From assembly GCA_024228935.1 (NCBI GenBank), contig JAAESX010000192.1, forward strand, positions 1 through 64,000: a stretch of 64,000 nt of DNA. Reading direction: 5' to 3'. The translations under genes and the position numbers were made by a program. Below are positions 9,267 through 17,219 of the stretch, piece after piece. The notes beneath the pieces were generated by a model that did no database searches, was not told the origin of the DNA, and saw only the letters and a program-made list of their open reading frames with translations. This DNA is from Pseudomonadota bacterium. Lineage in GTDB: Bacteria; Myxococcota_A; UBA796; CAJQPC01. How positions within the stretch are numbered: the first letter of the stretch is position 1; the number at the start of each line of letters is the position of its first letter.

Positions 9267-9893
9267 ATGCGCAAGGGCTTCACCCTGCTCGAGATGATGG
9301 TGGTGCTGGCTGTGATCGCGGTGCTGTCGGCGCTCGGCGTGACGACGGCCGTGACGATCATGCCGTCGTGGCGGACCAAGTCCGAGGCGATGAAGTTCGC
9401 CGATCGGGTCCGCGAAGCGCGCACCCTGGCGATCCTCCACGATCGTCAGACCCAGGTCGAGATCACGAGCTTCGATCCGAACCCGACCACGGACGGCGAC
9501 AACTACGGTGGCTACACCGTGGCGGTGTCCAACGACCTGTCGGGAGACTGGGACATCCTTCCCTATGAGCCCGACACCGTCGCCCCGAGCGGGACGGGCG
9601 AGGGCACGCACAACTTCGGCGCCGACAGCAAGAACCGCGTGCGCAGCGTCGCGCTGGCCGAGCCCGACGTCGACACGATCACGTTCGACCCCCGCGGCAT
9701 GCTCACGAACCCGGTCGCGGACTTCACCGAGGACGACCAGGGGATGCTGGTCTACACCTTCCACAACAAGCAGGACGCGACGGACCACTGGTACGTCATG
9801 ATCTCGCGCGGTGGCATGGTCCGACTCGAGGCCAACAAGGGCCGTCAGTTCAGCTCGAACGCGGGTGGCACGGAGACCCAATCGACGAACTAG
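9267..9893 (+). CDS. Type II secretion/type IV pilus-type pseudopilin (GspH-like)
   Basis: 208 residues starting MRKGFTLLEMMVVLAVIAVL: a short basic leader, a prepilin-peptidase site between Gly4 and Phe5, and Glu at +5 of the mature protein. The start at 9267 was chosen over upstream ATGs because GGAGG precedes it by 6 bp and because it gives the standard leader. The rest (about 35-208) resembles a GspH/FimT-type globular domain (TKSEAMKFADRVREARTLAI). No secretion cluster is adjacent, so the system it serves is unknown. Its stop shares a CTAG tetramer with the stop of the opposing HEAT gene. Confidence 0.85.
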   Translation: MRKGFTLLEMMVVLAVIAVLSALGVTTAVTIMPSWRTKSEAMKFADRVREARTLAILHDRQTQVEITSFDPNPTTDGDNYGGYTVAVSNDLSGDWDILPYEPDTVAPSGTGEGTHNFGADSKNRVRSVALAEPDVDTITFDPRGMLTNPVADFTEDDQGMLVYTFHNKQDATDHWYVMISRGGMVRLEANKGRQFSSNAGGTETQSTN

Positions 9894-10942
9894 GAGCTCC
9901 CGTGCGCGAGGACGCGCCGAGCGTTCTCCGCCGCAACGGATGACCCCCTGGCCGCGCTCTCGAGCGCCGGCCGAGCCAGGTCCCCGAGCTTCCACAGCGC
10001 CGCCATGGCGGGAAGGTGGAAGCCCCCGAGCGCGCTCTGGTGGGTGTTGTCCAGGTAGCCGCAGAGCAGGTCGGCCACCGGAGCCTGCACCTCGCCGAGC
10101 GCCCAGATCAGCACCGCTCGCACCGGATACTGCACGCCCAGCCCCGCGCCCGGACGCCCCTCGTGCTCAAGCGCCTCGACCTCGAGCGCACGCACAAGCC
10201 GCTTGCACACGTCGGGCACCCCAAGCCTCCCGAGAGCCAGCGCCGACAGCCGCCGATGGGCGAAGGCGCGCCCGGGGTCGAGGTCCATCCGCGCCAGGTC
10301 GTCGAGCAGCTCGTCGAGGACCGCCGGGTCCCCGAGCAGCCCCAGCGCGAGCAGCCGGGCGTTCTCCCCCCGCTTGCCGAGCGAGGGCCGCAGCGTCTCG
10401 ATCAGGCCGTCGTCCTCACCCAGCTCGGCCAGGTCCTGAAGCGCCTGCAGGTCATCCCGCCGCGCCCGCTCCGAGAGCCCGGCGCGGAGCTCGGCGAGCG
10501 GCTCGGCGACCCGGCGAGCCAGCGCCCGCTCCGGCTCCCCGAGACCGAGCCCCAACAGCCGCTCCGGATCCCGAGGACCTGCCGCCGTCTCCATCACGAG
10601 CGGCGACGGTGTCGCCTCGGCGAGCGGGACACCGCAGCGCACCCGCGCCTCGGCCAGGTCGAGAGCGACCGTGCTGGTCCGTTCCTGCTTCGCCGCACGC
10701 TCGAGGGCCTCGGCTCCCGCGCCCCGCCAGCCGAGCCCACGAGCCGCCGCGCGCCGAACCCCCGGCATCGGATCGGTCAGCAGGGCGATCAGGGCCTGGG
10801 TGGCCGGCGTCTCCGGGCGGCGGGCCAGTTCGCGCGCCGCGGCGACGCGCGACGCGCCATCGCCGTGTCGGAGGACACGAAGGAGGCCCGGCCCATCGAA
10901 CTTGTCGGGGTGCCGCCACAACGGCCTCAGCAGCCGCTTCAA
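9890..10942 (-). CDS. HEAT-repeat protein
   Basis: About 350 residues, largely alpha-helical repeats such as GASRVAAARELARRPETPAT and PMPGVRRAAARGLGWRGAGA, consistent with a HEAT/PBS-lyase-like solenoid used for protein binding. No signal peptide or membrane segment, so probably cytoplasmic. The start TTG at 10942 is preferred because GGAGG lies 7 nt upstream; GTG at 10963 is an alternative. Its 5' end borders a long gene-free stretch containing DnaA-box-like motifs. No specific function can be assigned. Confidence 0.75.
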   Translation of the reverse strand: MKRLLRPLWRHPDKFDGPGLLRVLRHGDGASRVAAARELARRPETPATQALIALLTDPMPGVRRAAARGLGWRGAGAEALERAAKQERTSTVALDLAEARVRCGVPLAEATPSPLVMETAAGPRDPERLLGLGLGEPERALARRVAEPLAELRAGLSERARRDDLQALQDLAELGEDDGLIETLRPSLGKRGENARLLALGLLGDPAVLDELLDDLARMDLDPGRAFAHRRLSALALGRLGVPDVCKRLVRALEVEALEHEGRPGAGLGVQYPVRAVLIWALGEVQAPVADLLCGYLDNTHQSALGGFHLPAMAALWKLGDLARPALESAARGSSVAAENARRVLAHGSS

Positions 10943-10955
10943 GAGCTCACCTCCG

Positions 10956-11165
10956 CCATCCACAGGTTGTCCACAACCCCAGCAAGGATCCTTGCCTCCT
11001 CGCCGGATCCGGTGCGCCATCCGACGGGCACATTTCCACAGTGGCAGAGGATCCAAGACATCAGGAATTCCGCATATCCAGGGCCACCCTCGGGGAGTTG
11101 TCCACAGGCTGTGATCCACAACATGTGGTGTCCAAAACCCAAGAAATACCACAAGATATTGGGGT
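10956..11165 (+). other. DnaA-box cluster, candidate replication origin or DnaA-binding regulatory site
   Basis: Five DnaA-box-like nonamers lie on the + strand: CCATCCACA (10956), TTGTCCACA (10967), ATTTCCACA (11032), TTGTCCACA (11098) and TGATCCACA (11112). TTGTCCACA is the form favoured in high-GC genomes such as Streptomyces. An AT-richer patch (AAGAAATACCACAAGATATT, 11141-11160) follows directly, where an unwinding element would be expected. No dnaA, dnaN, gidA or parA is nearby, so this could instead be a DnaA titration or regulatory locus. Confidence 0.45.
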
Positions 11166-11408
11166 CGGGTGCTTGACCCGATCCGGGGCCAGCGGTACAA
11201 AAGTCGGGCGGCCAGGATGGCGCTGAGGGGGCTCGCCCCCAAAGTCCAAAAGGTCGTAGCAATGCGGCTTGCCACCGCCACCCGACTCGGGTCTCGACCC
11301 GCGATGGGCTCTCTCTGTCGAGAGAACAAACCTTCCGTGCTCGAACTGCGACGCCACCTGAATCCAAGCTCCGACACCCCCGCCGGGTGAGCCTTCAGCG
11401 CTCTCCCA

Positions 11409-11427
11409 TCCCGAGCCTCCCTCGGGA
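11409..11427 (+). ncRNA. Hairpin 1 of the mrp leader
   Basis: TCCCGAG / CTCGGGA, a perfect 7-bp stem with a 5-nt loop, about 130 nt before the first mrp gene. No T-run follows. It is part of a possible structured 5' leader. Confidence 0.4.
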
Positions 11428-11488
11428 TTCGCGTCGGAACATCAGGTGCCCTAGCGGCGTAGGAGCTCCGGCGGGCAACGACCGGACA

Positions 11489-11518
11489 GGGTGAGTGAGG
11501 AAACCCCCTCGCTCACCC
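11489..11518 (+). ncRNA. Hairpin 2 of the mrp leader
   Basis: GGGTGAGTGAGG pairs with CCTCGCTCACCC: a 12-bp stem with one G-T pair and a 6-nt loop, 37 nt before mrpE. There is no T-tract, so it is not a classic terminator. It may be an attenuator, a translational control element or part of an ion-sensing leader; I could not match it to a known riboswitch. Confidence 0.45.
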
Positions 11519-11555
11519 TCTCCGTTGTTCGCCGTTCGCGTTAGTCGCCGCAGCG

Positions 11556-12023
11556 ATGCGCACCTTCCTGCTGTTTCTCGTGCTGGCGGCGACGTGGCTC
11601 CTCTGGTCGGGCCACGTCGAGCCGCTGATGCTCGGCTTCGGGGTGTTCAGCTGCGGGCTCTGCACGGTCGTGGCGATGCGGATGCGGGGCAACGACTTCG
11701 AGTCCGTTCCGCTCGGCACGTGGGGCCGCCTGCTGCTCTACCAGCCGTGGATCATCTGGGAGATCGTCAAGTCGAACCTGCACGTCGCGCGGGTCGTCCT
11801 GTCGCCCTCGCTCCCCATCCAGCCCAAGCTGGTCCGGGTCAAGGCCAGCCAGAAGACGGCATTCGGCCAGGTGCTCTACGCGAACTCCATCACGGCGACC
11901 CCCGGGACCATCTCGCTCGACCTGCGGGACGGCGAGATCCTGGTGCATGCCCTGACCCAGGAGACCGCCGACGGCCTGGACGGGGTGATGGACGCGAAGT
12001 GCACCTGGGTCGAAGGCGCCTGA
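11556..12023 (+). CDS. mrpE: Mrp/Mnh cation:proton antiporter subunit E
   Basis: 155 residues: two N-terminal membrane segments (FLLFLVLAATWLLWSG; LGFGVFSCGLCTVVAM) and a cytoplasmic C-terminal domain with the MrpE pattern PGTISLDLRDGEILVHAL. First gene of a ten-gene operon. The stop overlaps the next start (TGATG). MrpE belongs to the multi-subunit sodium/proton antiporter of the inner membrane. Confidence 0.93.
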   Translation: MRTFLLFLVLAATWLLWSGHVEPLMLGFGVFSCGLCTVVAMRMRGNDFESVPLGTWGRLLLYQPWIIWEIVKSNLHVARVVLSPSLPIQPKLVRVKASQKTAFGQVLYANSITATPGTISLDLRDGEILVHALTQETADGLDGVMDAKCTWVEGA

Positions 12024-12298
12024 TGTTCCTCGCCGCGATGATCGCCGTGCTGGCGACGATGGCCCTGGCGCTCGTGCGCGCTCTGAAGGGGCCCACCGTC
12101 TACGACCGCATCCTTGCCCTGAACATGTTCGGGACCAAGACCGTGTTGCTCATCGCCGTCGCCGGCTTCCTGGCGGGCCGGCCCGAGTTCCTCGACCTGG
12201 CGCTCGTCTACGCCCTGGTGAACTTCACCGGCACCATCGCGGTCGCCAAGTACGCCCGCTTCGGCAACCTGGCCTCGGACGACAAGAGGGCCGGCTGA
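12023..12298 (+). CDS. mrpF: Mrp/Mnh antiporter subunit F
   Basis: 91 residues with three predicted membrane helices. It contains the MrpF signature LVRALKGPTVYDRILALNMF and FLDLALVYALVNFTGTIAVA. Start and stop each overlap the neighbour by one base (TGATG), showing tight coupling. Confidence 0.92.
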   Translation: MFLAAMIAVLATMALALVRALKGPTVYDRILALNMFGTKTVLLIAVAGFLAGRPEFLDLALVYALVNFTGTIAVAKYARFGNLASDDKRAG

Positions 12299-12615
12299 TG
12301 GACATGGCCCTCGAGATCATCAGCTGGTTCCTGCTGCTTGGCGGCGGCGTGTTCTGCGTCATCGGCGGCATCGGCATCCTGCGCATGCCGGACTTCTACA
12401 CCCGGACCCATGCGGCGAGCATCACGGACACGATGGGCGCCGGGATGATGCTCACCGGGCTCATGATCCAGGGCGGCTTGACGCTGGTCACCGTGAAGCT
12501 CGTGATGCTGGTCCTGTTCACCATCGTCGCCTCGCCCACCGCCGGCCACGCGCTGGTGAAGGCCGCGTACGCGCACGGCGTGAAGTGGCCCGACAAGGAG
12601 GACGGCGGTGATTGA
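12298..12615 (+). CDS. mrpG: Mrp/Mnh antiporter subunit G
   Basis: 105 residues with three membrane helices and the MrpG motif GIGILRMPDFYTRTHAAS followed by DTMGAGMMLTG. Overlaps the next gene by 8 bp. Confidence 0.93.
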   Translation: MDMALEIISWFLLLGGGVFCVIGGIGILRMPDFYTRTHAASITDTMGAGMMLTGLMIQGGLTLVTVKLVMLVLFTIVASPTAGHALVKAAYAHGVKWPDKEDGGD

Positions 12616-13135
12616 GCCCGTCCTCTTCGCCATGCTCATCGTCATGGCCATCGCCGTGGCCAAGCTCCGCGACCTGTTCGCCGCCGCGATGCTGACCGGC
12701 ATCTTCAGCCTGCTGTCCGCGGGTCTGTTCACGCTGATGGACGCGGTCGACGTCGCGTACACCGAGGCCGCGGTCGGCGCCGGAATCAGCACTGTGCTCT
12801 TCCTGGGCGCGCTCTCGCTGACGAACAAGGAAGAGCGCCAGCAGAAGACACGCATCCTGCCCTTCATCGTGGTGCTGCTCACCGGCGGGGCGCTGATGTA
12901 CGGCACGCTCGACATGCCGCACTACGGCGACCCGAACGCGCCCATCCATCAGCACGTCGGTCCGGACTACATCCACGACGCCCCCCACGACTTCGAGGGC
13001 ATCCCGAACGTCGTCACGCCCGTGCTCGGCTCGTGGCGCGGCTACGACACCTTCGGCGAGACCACCGTCGTCTTCACCGCGGCGGTCGGCGTCATGCTGC
13101 TGCTGGGTCGACGCCGCAAGCGGGGCGAGAAGTGA
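12608..13135 (+). CDS. Mrp/Mbh antiporter MbhD/E-like subunit (DUF4040; MrpA C-terminal equivalent)
   Basis: 175 residues. The N-terminal half (about 1-75) is DUF4040-like with helices around VMAIAVAKLRDLFAAAMLTG and VDVAYTEAAVGAGISTVLFL. The C-terminal half has two further helices and the region DTFGETTVVFTAAVGVMLLL, which in MrpA/MbhE precedes MrpB. It therefore corresponds to the C-terminal part of MrpA, encoded here as a separate protein as in Mbh/Mbs complexes. The stop overlaps the next GTG start (GTGA). Confidence 0.85.
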   Translation: MIEPVLFAMLIVMAIAVAKLRDLFAAAMLTGIFSLLSAGLFTLMDAVDVAYTEAAVGAGISTVLFLGALSLTNKEERQQKTRILPFIVVLLTGGALMYGTLDMPHYGDPNAPIHQHVGPDYIHDAPHDFEGIPNVVTPVLGSWRGYDTFGETTVVFTAAVGVMLLLGRRRKRGEK

Positions 13136-13593
13136 GCGGCTCGCGTCCTCCGATGCGCATGCGCGACAAGCCCATCCTGCGGTTGGTCAGCAAGGCGTTC
13201 GTCCCGTTCATCCTGCTGTTCGCGCTGTACACGCAGTTCCACGGGGACTTCGGGCCGGGCGGCGGCTTCCAGGCGGGCGTCATCTTCGCCGCCGGCCTCG
13301 TCCTGTACGGGCTGATCTGGGGACTGGACGCGCTGCAGGAGCTGCTGCCTCCTGAGTGGGTCGAGGTCGGCGCAGCCATCGGCGTGCTGGTCTACGGCGG
13401 GACGGGCGTGCTGACGATGTTCCTCGGCGGGAACTTCCTCGAGTACGCCGCGCTCTCTCCGCACCACGCAGCGCACGGCCAGCACTACGGCCTGCTGCTC
13501 ATCGAGGGCGGCGTCGGCATCACCGTGACCTGCGCGATGATGGTCATCTTCTACAAGTTCGCCGGACGCGCTCTGCCCGAGGAGCGCGCGTGA
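13132..13593 (+). CDS. mrpB: Mrp/Mnh antiporter subunit B
   Basis: 153 residues from the GTG at 13132 (GTGA overlap with the upstream stop); ATG at 13153 is an alternative. MrpB pattern: FALYTQFHGDFGPGGGFQAG in the loop after helix 1, then four membrane helices and LLIEGGVGITVTCAMM. The GGGFQAG loop is diagnostic of the family. Confidence 0.93.
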   Translation: MSGSRPPMRMRDKPILRLVSKAFVPFILLFALYTQFHGDFGPGGGFQAGVIFAAGLVLYGLIWGLDALQELLPPEWVEVGAAIGVLVYGGTGVLTMFLGGNFLEYAALSPHHAAHGQHYGLLLIEGGVGITVTCAMMVIFYKFAGRALPEERA

Positions 13594-13964
13594 CCGAGCT
13601 CCTCGGCCTGTGGAACTACCACGTCGTCATCGTGCTGATGATGATCGGGCTCTACATCGTCATCAGCCGGGACAACCTGGTGAAGAAGGTCATGGGCCTG
13701 TCGATCTTCCAGGTCGCGGTCATCCTCTTCTACGTCTCGATCGGCCGGGTCGACGGCGGCACCGCTCCCATCCTCATCGAGGGCGCCGAGGACGCGATCT
13801 ACAGCAACCCGCTGCCCCACGTCCTGATGCTCACGGCCATCGTCGTCGGCATCGCGACCACCGCGCTCGGGCTGGCCCTGGTCGTCCGCATCCACGAGGC
13901 CTACGGGACCGTCGAGGAAGACGAGCTCGTCGACATGGACCGCAACGGTGGGGAGGTGTCGTGA
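13590..13964 (+). CDS. mrpC: Mrp/Mnh antiporter subunit C (NuoK-like)
   Basis: 124 residues, GTG start overlapping the upstream stop (GTGA). Three membrane helices with the NuoK/MrpC features GLYIVISRDNLVKKVMGLSI and PLPHVLMLTAIVVGIATTAL. It supplies a proton channel-related subunit of the complex. The short acidic tail is longer than usual. Confidence 0.93.
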   Translation: MTELLGLWNYHVVIVLMMIGLYIVISRDNLVKKVMGLSIFQVAVILFYVSIGRVDGGTAPILIEGAEDAIYSNPLPHVLMLTAIVVGIATTALGLALVVRIHEAYGTVEEDELVDMDRNGGEVS

Positions 13965-15439
13965 GCCTCGACCATCTGCCCGTCCTGCAGGTCATCATCC
14001 CGCTGCTGGCAGCACCGCTCTGCGTCCTCCTCCGCAACGAGAAGGCCGTCCGCTGGTTCGCCATCGGCGTCGCGTGGGCGTCCTTCGGCATCGCCGTCAC
14101 GCTGCTCTCGCAAGTCCAGGACGGCGGGACCATCCACTACTGGCTCGGCGGCTGGGCTCCCCCGCTCGGTATCGAGCTGTGCATCGACGCCGTCAGCGCC
14201 TTCCTGCTCGTCATCGTCACGGCCATCGCGTCGGTGGTCCTGCCGTTCGGGCCCGGCTCGGCCGCGCTCGCCATCCCGCACGGGCGACACCACCTGTTCT
14301 ACGCCGCGATGCTGCTGTGCCTGACCGGCCTGCTGGGCATCTCGGCCACGGGCGACGCGTTCAACGTGTTCGTGTTCCTCGAGGTCACCTCGCTCTCCAG
14401 CTACACGCTCATCGCGCTGGGGAAGGGGCGTCGCGCGCTCACCGCGTCGTTCAGCTACCTGATCATGGGGACCATCGGCGGCACGTTCATCCTCATCGGG
14501 ATCGGCCTGCTGTACCAGATGACCGGCACGCTCAACATGGCCGACCTGGCCGAGCGCATCCCCGCCGTCATCGAGACCCGCACCATCCTGGTGGCGTTCG
14601 GGTTCCTGACCGTCGGGAGCATGATCAAGCTGGCGGTGTTCCCGCTGCACCAGTGGCTGCCGAACGCCTACACCTACGCCCCCGGCGTGGTCAGCGCCTT
14701 CCTGGCCGCGACCGCGACGAAGGTCAGCTACTACGTCCTGGCCCGGGCCCTGTTCACGTTCTTCGGCGCCAGCTTCATCTTCGGCGTCGTCCACCTGGAC
14801 TGGATCCTGCTGCCTCTGTCGCTCGCCGCGATGTTCGGCGGCAGCCTGGCGGCCATCTACCAGACGAACGCCAAGCGACTCCTGGCGTACAGCTCGATCG
14901 CGCAGATCGGGTACATGACGCTCGGCCTGGCGATGAACAGCGAGACCGCGCTCGCCGGCGGGCTGGTCCACCTCTTCAACCACGCCCTGACCAAGGGCGG
15001 GCTGTTCCTCGTGATCGCCTGTGTGACCTGGCGGGTGGGCTCCTCGGCCATCGATGACATGGCCGGCCTGGGTCGCCGCATGCCGGTCACCTTCCTGGCG
15101 TTCACGGTCGGCGGGCTCTCGCTCATCGGCGTGCCCGGGACCGCCGGCTTCGTCAGCAAGTGGTACCTCGTGACCGCCGCGCTCGAGAAGGGCTGGTGGT
15201 GGCTGGCCGTGCTCATCCTGCTGAGCTCGCTCCTGGCCGTCGGATACGTCTGGCGCATCATCGAGGTCGCCTGGTTCCGGCCGCCCCCGGACGGCGACGC
15301 CGGACGGATCGAGGCCCCCCCGAGCATGTGGGTCCCGGCCTGGATCCTCATCGGCGGCACCATCCTGTTCGGCCTCTGGACCGAGGTCACCGGCGGCACC
15401 GCCGAGACGGCCGCGAAGATCCTGATGGGAGGTGGCTGA
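13961..15439 (+). CDS. mrpD: Mrp/Mnh antiporter subunit D (first of three)
   Basis: 492 residues, GTG start in a GTGA overlap. Proton-transporting membrane subunit related to NuoL/M/N with about 14 helices. Key features: the helix-5 glutamate (VFLEVTSLSSYTLIAL), the helix-7 region KLAVFPLHQWLPNAYTYAPG with its channel Lys, and a later Lys in SAFLAATATKVSYYVL. In Mbh-type operons this position after MrpC is the standard D/MbhH subunit. Confidence 0.92.
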   Translation: MSLDHLPVLQVIIPLLAAPLCVLLRNEKAVRWFAIGVAWASFGIAVTLLSQVQDGGTIHYWLGGWAPPLGIELCIDAVSAFLLVIVTAIASVVLPFGPGSAALAIPHGRHHLFYAAMLLCLTGLLGISATGDAFNVFVFLEVTSLSSYTLIALGKGRRALTASFSYLIMGTIGGTFILIGIGLLYQMTGTLNMADLAERIPAVIETRTILVAFGFLTVGSMIKLAVFPLHQWLPNAYTYAPGVVSAFLAATATKVSYYVLARALFTFFGASFIFGVVHLDWILLPLSLAAMFGGSLAAIYQTNAKRLLAYSSIAQIGYMTLGLAMNSETALAGGLVHLFNHALTKGGLFLVIACVTWRVGSSAIDDMAGLGRRMPVTFLAFTVGGLSLIGVPGTAGFVSKWYLVTAALEKGWWWLAVLILLSSLLAVGYVWRIIEVAWFRPPPDGDAGRIEAPPSMWVPAWILIGGTILFGLWTEVTGGTAETAAKILMGGG

Positions 15440-16920
15440 TGGCCAGCTCCCTGATGCTCGTGGCGTTCCTCCTGCCGCTGGTCCTGGTGGTCGTCATCCA
15501 GGCCTGCGACAAGGTGCCGGACCTCCGAGACGGCCTGACGGTCGTCTTCGCGACGGCGACGTTCGCGTGCGTCGCGGCGATGGTGCCCGAGGTCGCGGCC
15601 GGCGAGGTCGTCCAGGCCACGCTCTTCACGCCGTTCGACGGGGTCCCGATCGCGTTCTCGGTCGAGCCGCTGGGCATGCTCTTCGCGCTGGTCGCGTCCG
15701 GGCTGTGGATCCCCACGTCGCTGTACGCGTTCGGGTACATGCGAGGCCACCACGAGGAGAACCAGACCCGGTTCTTCACGTGCTTCGCGCTGGCCATCTT
15801 CGCGGCGCTCGGCATCGCGTTTTCGGCCAACCTGCTGACGCTGTTCCTCTTCTACGAGGTCATGACGTTCAGCACGTACCCGCTGGTCACGCACCACCAG
15901 ACGGCGAAGGCCCGGACCGCCGGTCGCATCTACCTGGGCATCCTGGTCTTCACGTCGGTCACGTTCCTACTGTTCGCGGTGCTGTGGACGTACGTCGCGA
16001 CCGGCACGCTCGACTTCACGCCCGGCGGAATCCTGGCTGGGAAGGTCGACGACAGCCTGGTCCCGGTGCTCCTGGCGCTGTTCGCCTTCGGAACCGGCAA
16101 GGCGGCGCTGATGCCGTTCCACCGCTGGCTGCCCAACGCGATGGTCGCGCCGACCCCCGTGTCCGCGCTCCTGCACGCCGTCGCCGTCGTGAAGGCCGGC
16201 GTCTTCACGGTGCTGAAGGTCGTCGTCTACATCTTCGGGCTCGAGCTTCTGCAGGTCACCGACGCCTCGCACTGGCTCAAGTGGGTCGCGGCCATCACCA
16301 TCGTCGTGAGCTCGCTCATCGCCCTGTCCCAGGACAACCTGAAGGCGCGGCTCGCCTACTCGACCATCTCCCAGCTGGCCTACATCGTCCTGGGGGCCGC
16401 GCTGGCGACGAGCGCCTCGGTCATCGGCGGCGGCCTGCACATCGCCATGCACGCGATGGGCAAGATCACGCTGTTCTTCGTGGCCGGCGCCATCATGGTC
16501 CACACCCACAAGACCAACGTCTCGCAGCTCGACGGGCTGGGCCGCCGGATGCCGTTCACGTTCGCGGCGTTCTTCATCGGCTCGCTGTCGATCATCGGTC
16601 TGCCCCCGACGGGCGGGGCCTGGTCGAAGTGGTTCCTGGCGCTCGGCGCTGCCGGCGACCCGCGTGACTGGGTCTTCGTCGGCGTCCTCATGCTGAGCTC
16701 GCTGTTGTCCATCGGGTACCTCATGCCCATCATCGGCCGTGGCTTCTTCCTGCCCGCGAAGGCCGACGGGCACGGGCACGACGACCACGCTGGCGAGGGC
16801 ATCGACGAGGCGCCGCTGTTGTGCACGGCGCCCTTGGTGGCCACGGCGCTCGGATGCTTCGCGCTGTTCGTCTTCGCGGACGACCTGCGCGCCCTCCTCG
16901 AGCCGCTGGGGGCGATGTGA
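15439..16920 (+). CDS. Second Mrp D-type proton-translocating subunit
   Basis: 493 residues, NuoL/M/N superfamily, about 14 helices. Conserved sites: the helix-5 Glu in LFLFYEVMTFSTYPLV, GKAALMPFHRWLPNAMVAPT, and the central Lys in SALLHAVAVVKAGVF. The last helix is preceded by a His/Asp-rich cytoplasmic loop (GHGHDDHAGE), which could bind metal. Start overlaps the previous stop (TGATG). Confidence 0.9.
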   Translation: MASSLMLVAFLLPLVLVVVIQACDKVPDLRDGLTVVFATATFACVAAMVPEVAAGEVVQATLFTPFDGVPIAFSVEPLGMLFALVASGLWIPTSLYAFGYMRGHHEENQTRFFTCFALAIFAALGIAFSANLLTLFLFYEVMTFSTYPLVTHHQTAKARTAGRIYLGILVFTSVTFLLFAVLWTYVATGTLDFTPGGILAGKVDDSLVPVLLALFAFGTGKAALMPFHRWLPNAMVAPTPVSALLHAVAVVKAGVFTVLKVVVYIFGLELLQVTDASHWLKWVAAITIVVSSLIALSQDNLKARLAYSTISQLAYIVLGAALATSASVIGGGLHIAMHAMGKITLFFVAGAIMVHTHKTNVSQLDGLGRRMPFTFAAFFIGSLSIIGLPPTGGAWSKWFLALGAAGDPRDWVFVGVLMLSSLLSIGYLMPIIGRGFFLPAKADGHGHDDHAGEGIDEAPLLCTAPLVATALGCFALFVFADDLRALLEPLGAM

Positions 16921-17219
16921 GTCACGGACCCCACAGCGTGCCGCCCAACGTGGGCAAGTGGATTCTATGGGGGCTGTACGCCTCGTGCGTGGTCGTCGTG
17001 CTGCTCGACTTCACCTACGAGAAGCACGGCCACTACGCCGTCGAGAACTGGCCTGGGTTCCACGGCGGCTACGGCTTCATCAGCTTCGTCGGCCTGGTCC
17101 TGACGGCCATCGTGCTGCGCAAGATCATCAGCCGGCCCGAGGGCTACTACGACGACGAGCCGCCCGCGGACTCGACGGACTCGACGGTCTCGGACGGGGA
17201 GGACGCCCACCATGGGTGA
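16917..17219 (+). CDS. Small two-helix membrane protein of the mrp operon
   Basis: 100 residues from a GTG overlapping the upstream stop (GTGA). Two membrane helices (about 13-30 and 51-68), a loop with many aromatic residues (GHYAVENWPGFHGGYGF), and an acidic Ser/Thr/Asp-rich tail. I do not recognise a named family. It is coupled to both D-type neighbours, so it is probably an accessory subunit of the complex. Confidence 0.75.
   Translation: MSHGPHSVPPNVGKWILWGLYASCVVVVLLDFTYEKHGHYAVENWPGFHGGYGFISFVGLVLTAIVLRKIISRPEGYYDDEPPADSTDSTVSDGEDAHHG

Larger units (their letters stand above)
10943..11555. other. 613-bp gene-free region with DnaA-box-like motifs and hairpins
   Basis: No credible gene. 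The left part (10956-11165) holds clustered DnaA-box-like sequences and an AT-richer patch. The right part (11400-11520) has two strong hairpins before the mrp operon. Between them are smaller inverted repeats such as CGGGT/ACCCG and CTCTC/GAGAG. This is the longest non-coding stretch in the window. Confidence 0.8.

Noticed and set aside
11230..11400. tRNA or other known RNA gene in the long intergenic region
   Set aside because: Several small hairpins but no cloverleaf and no match to RNase P, tmRNA or 6S RNA that I can recognise.
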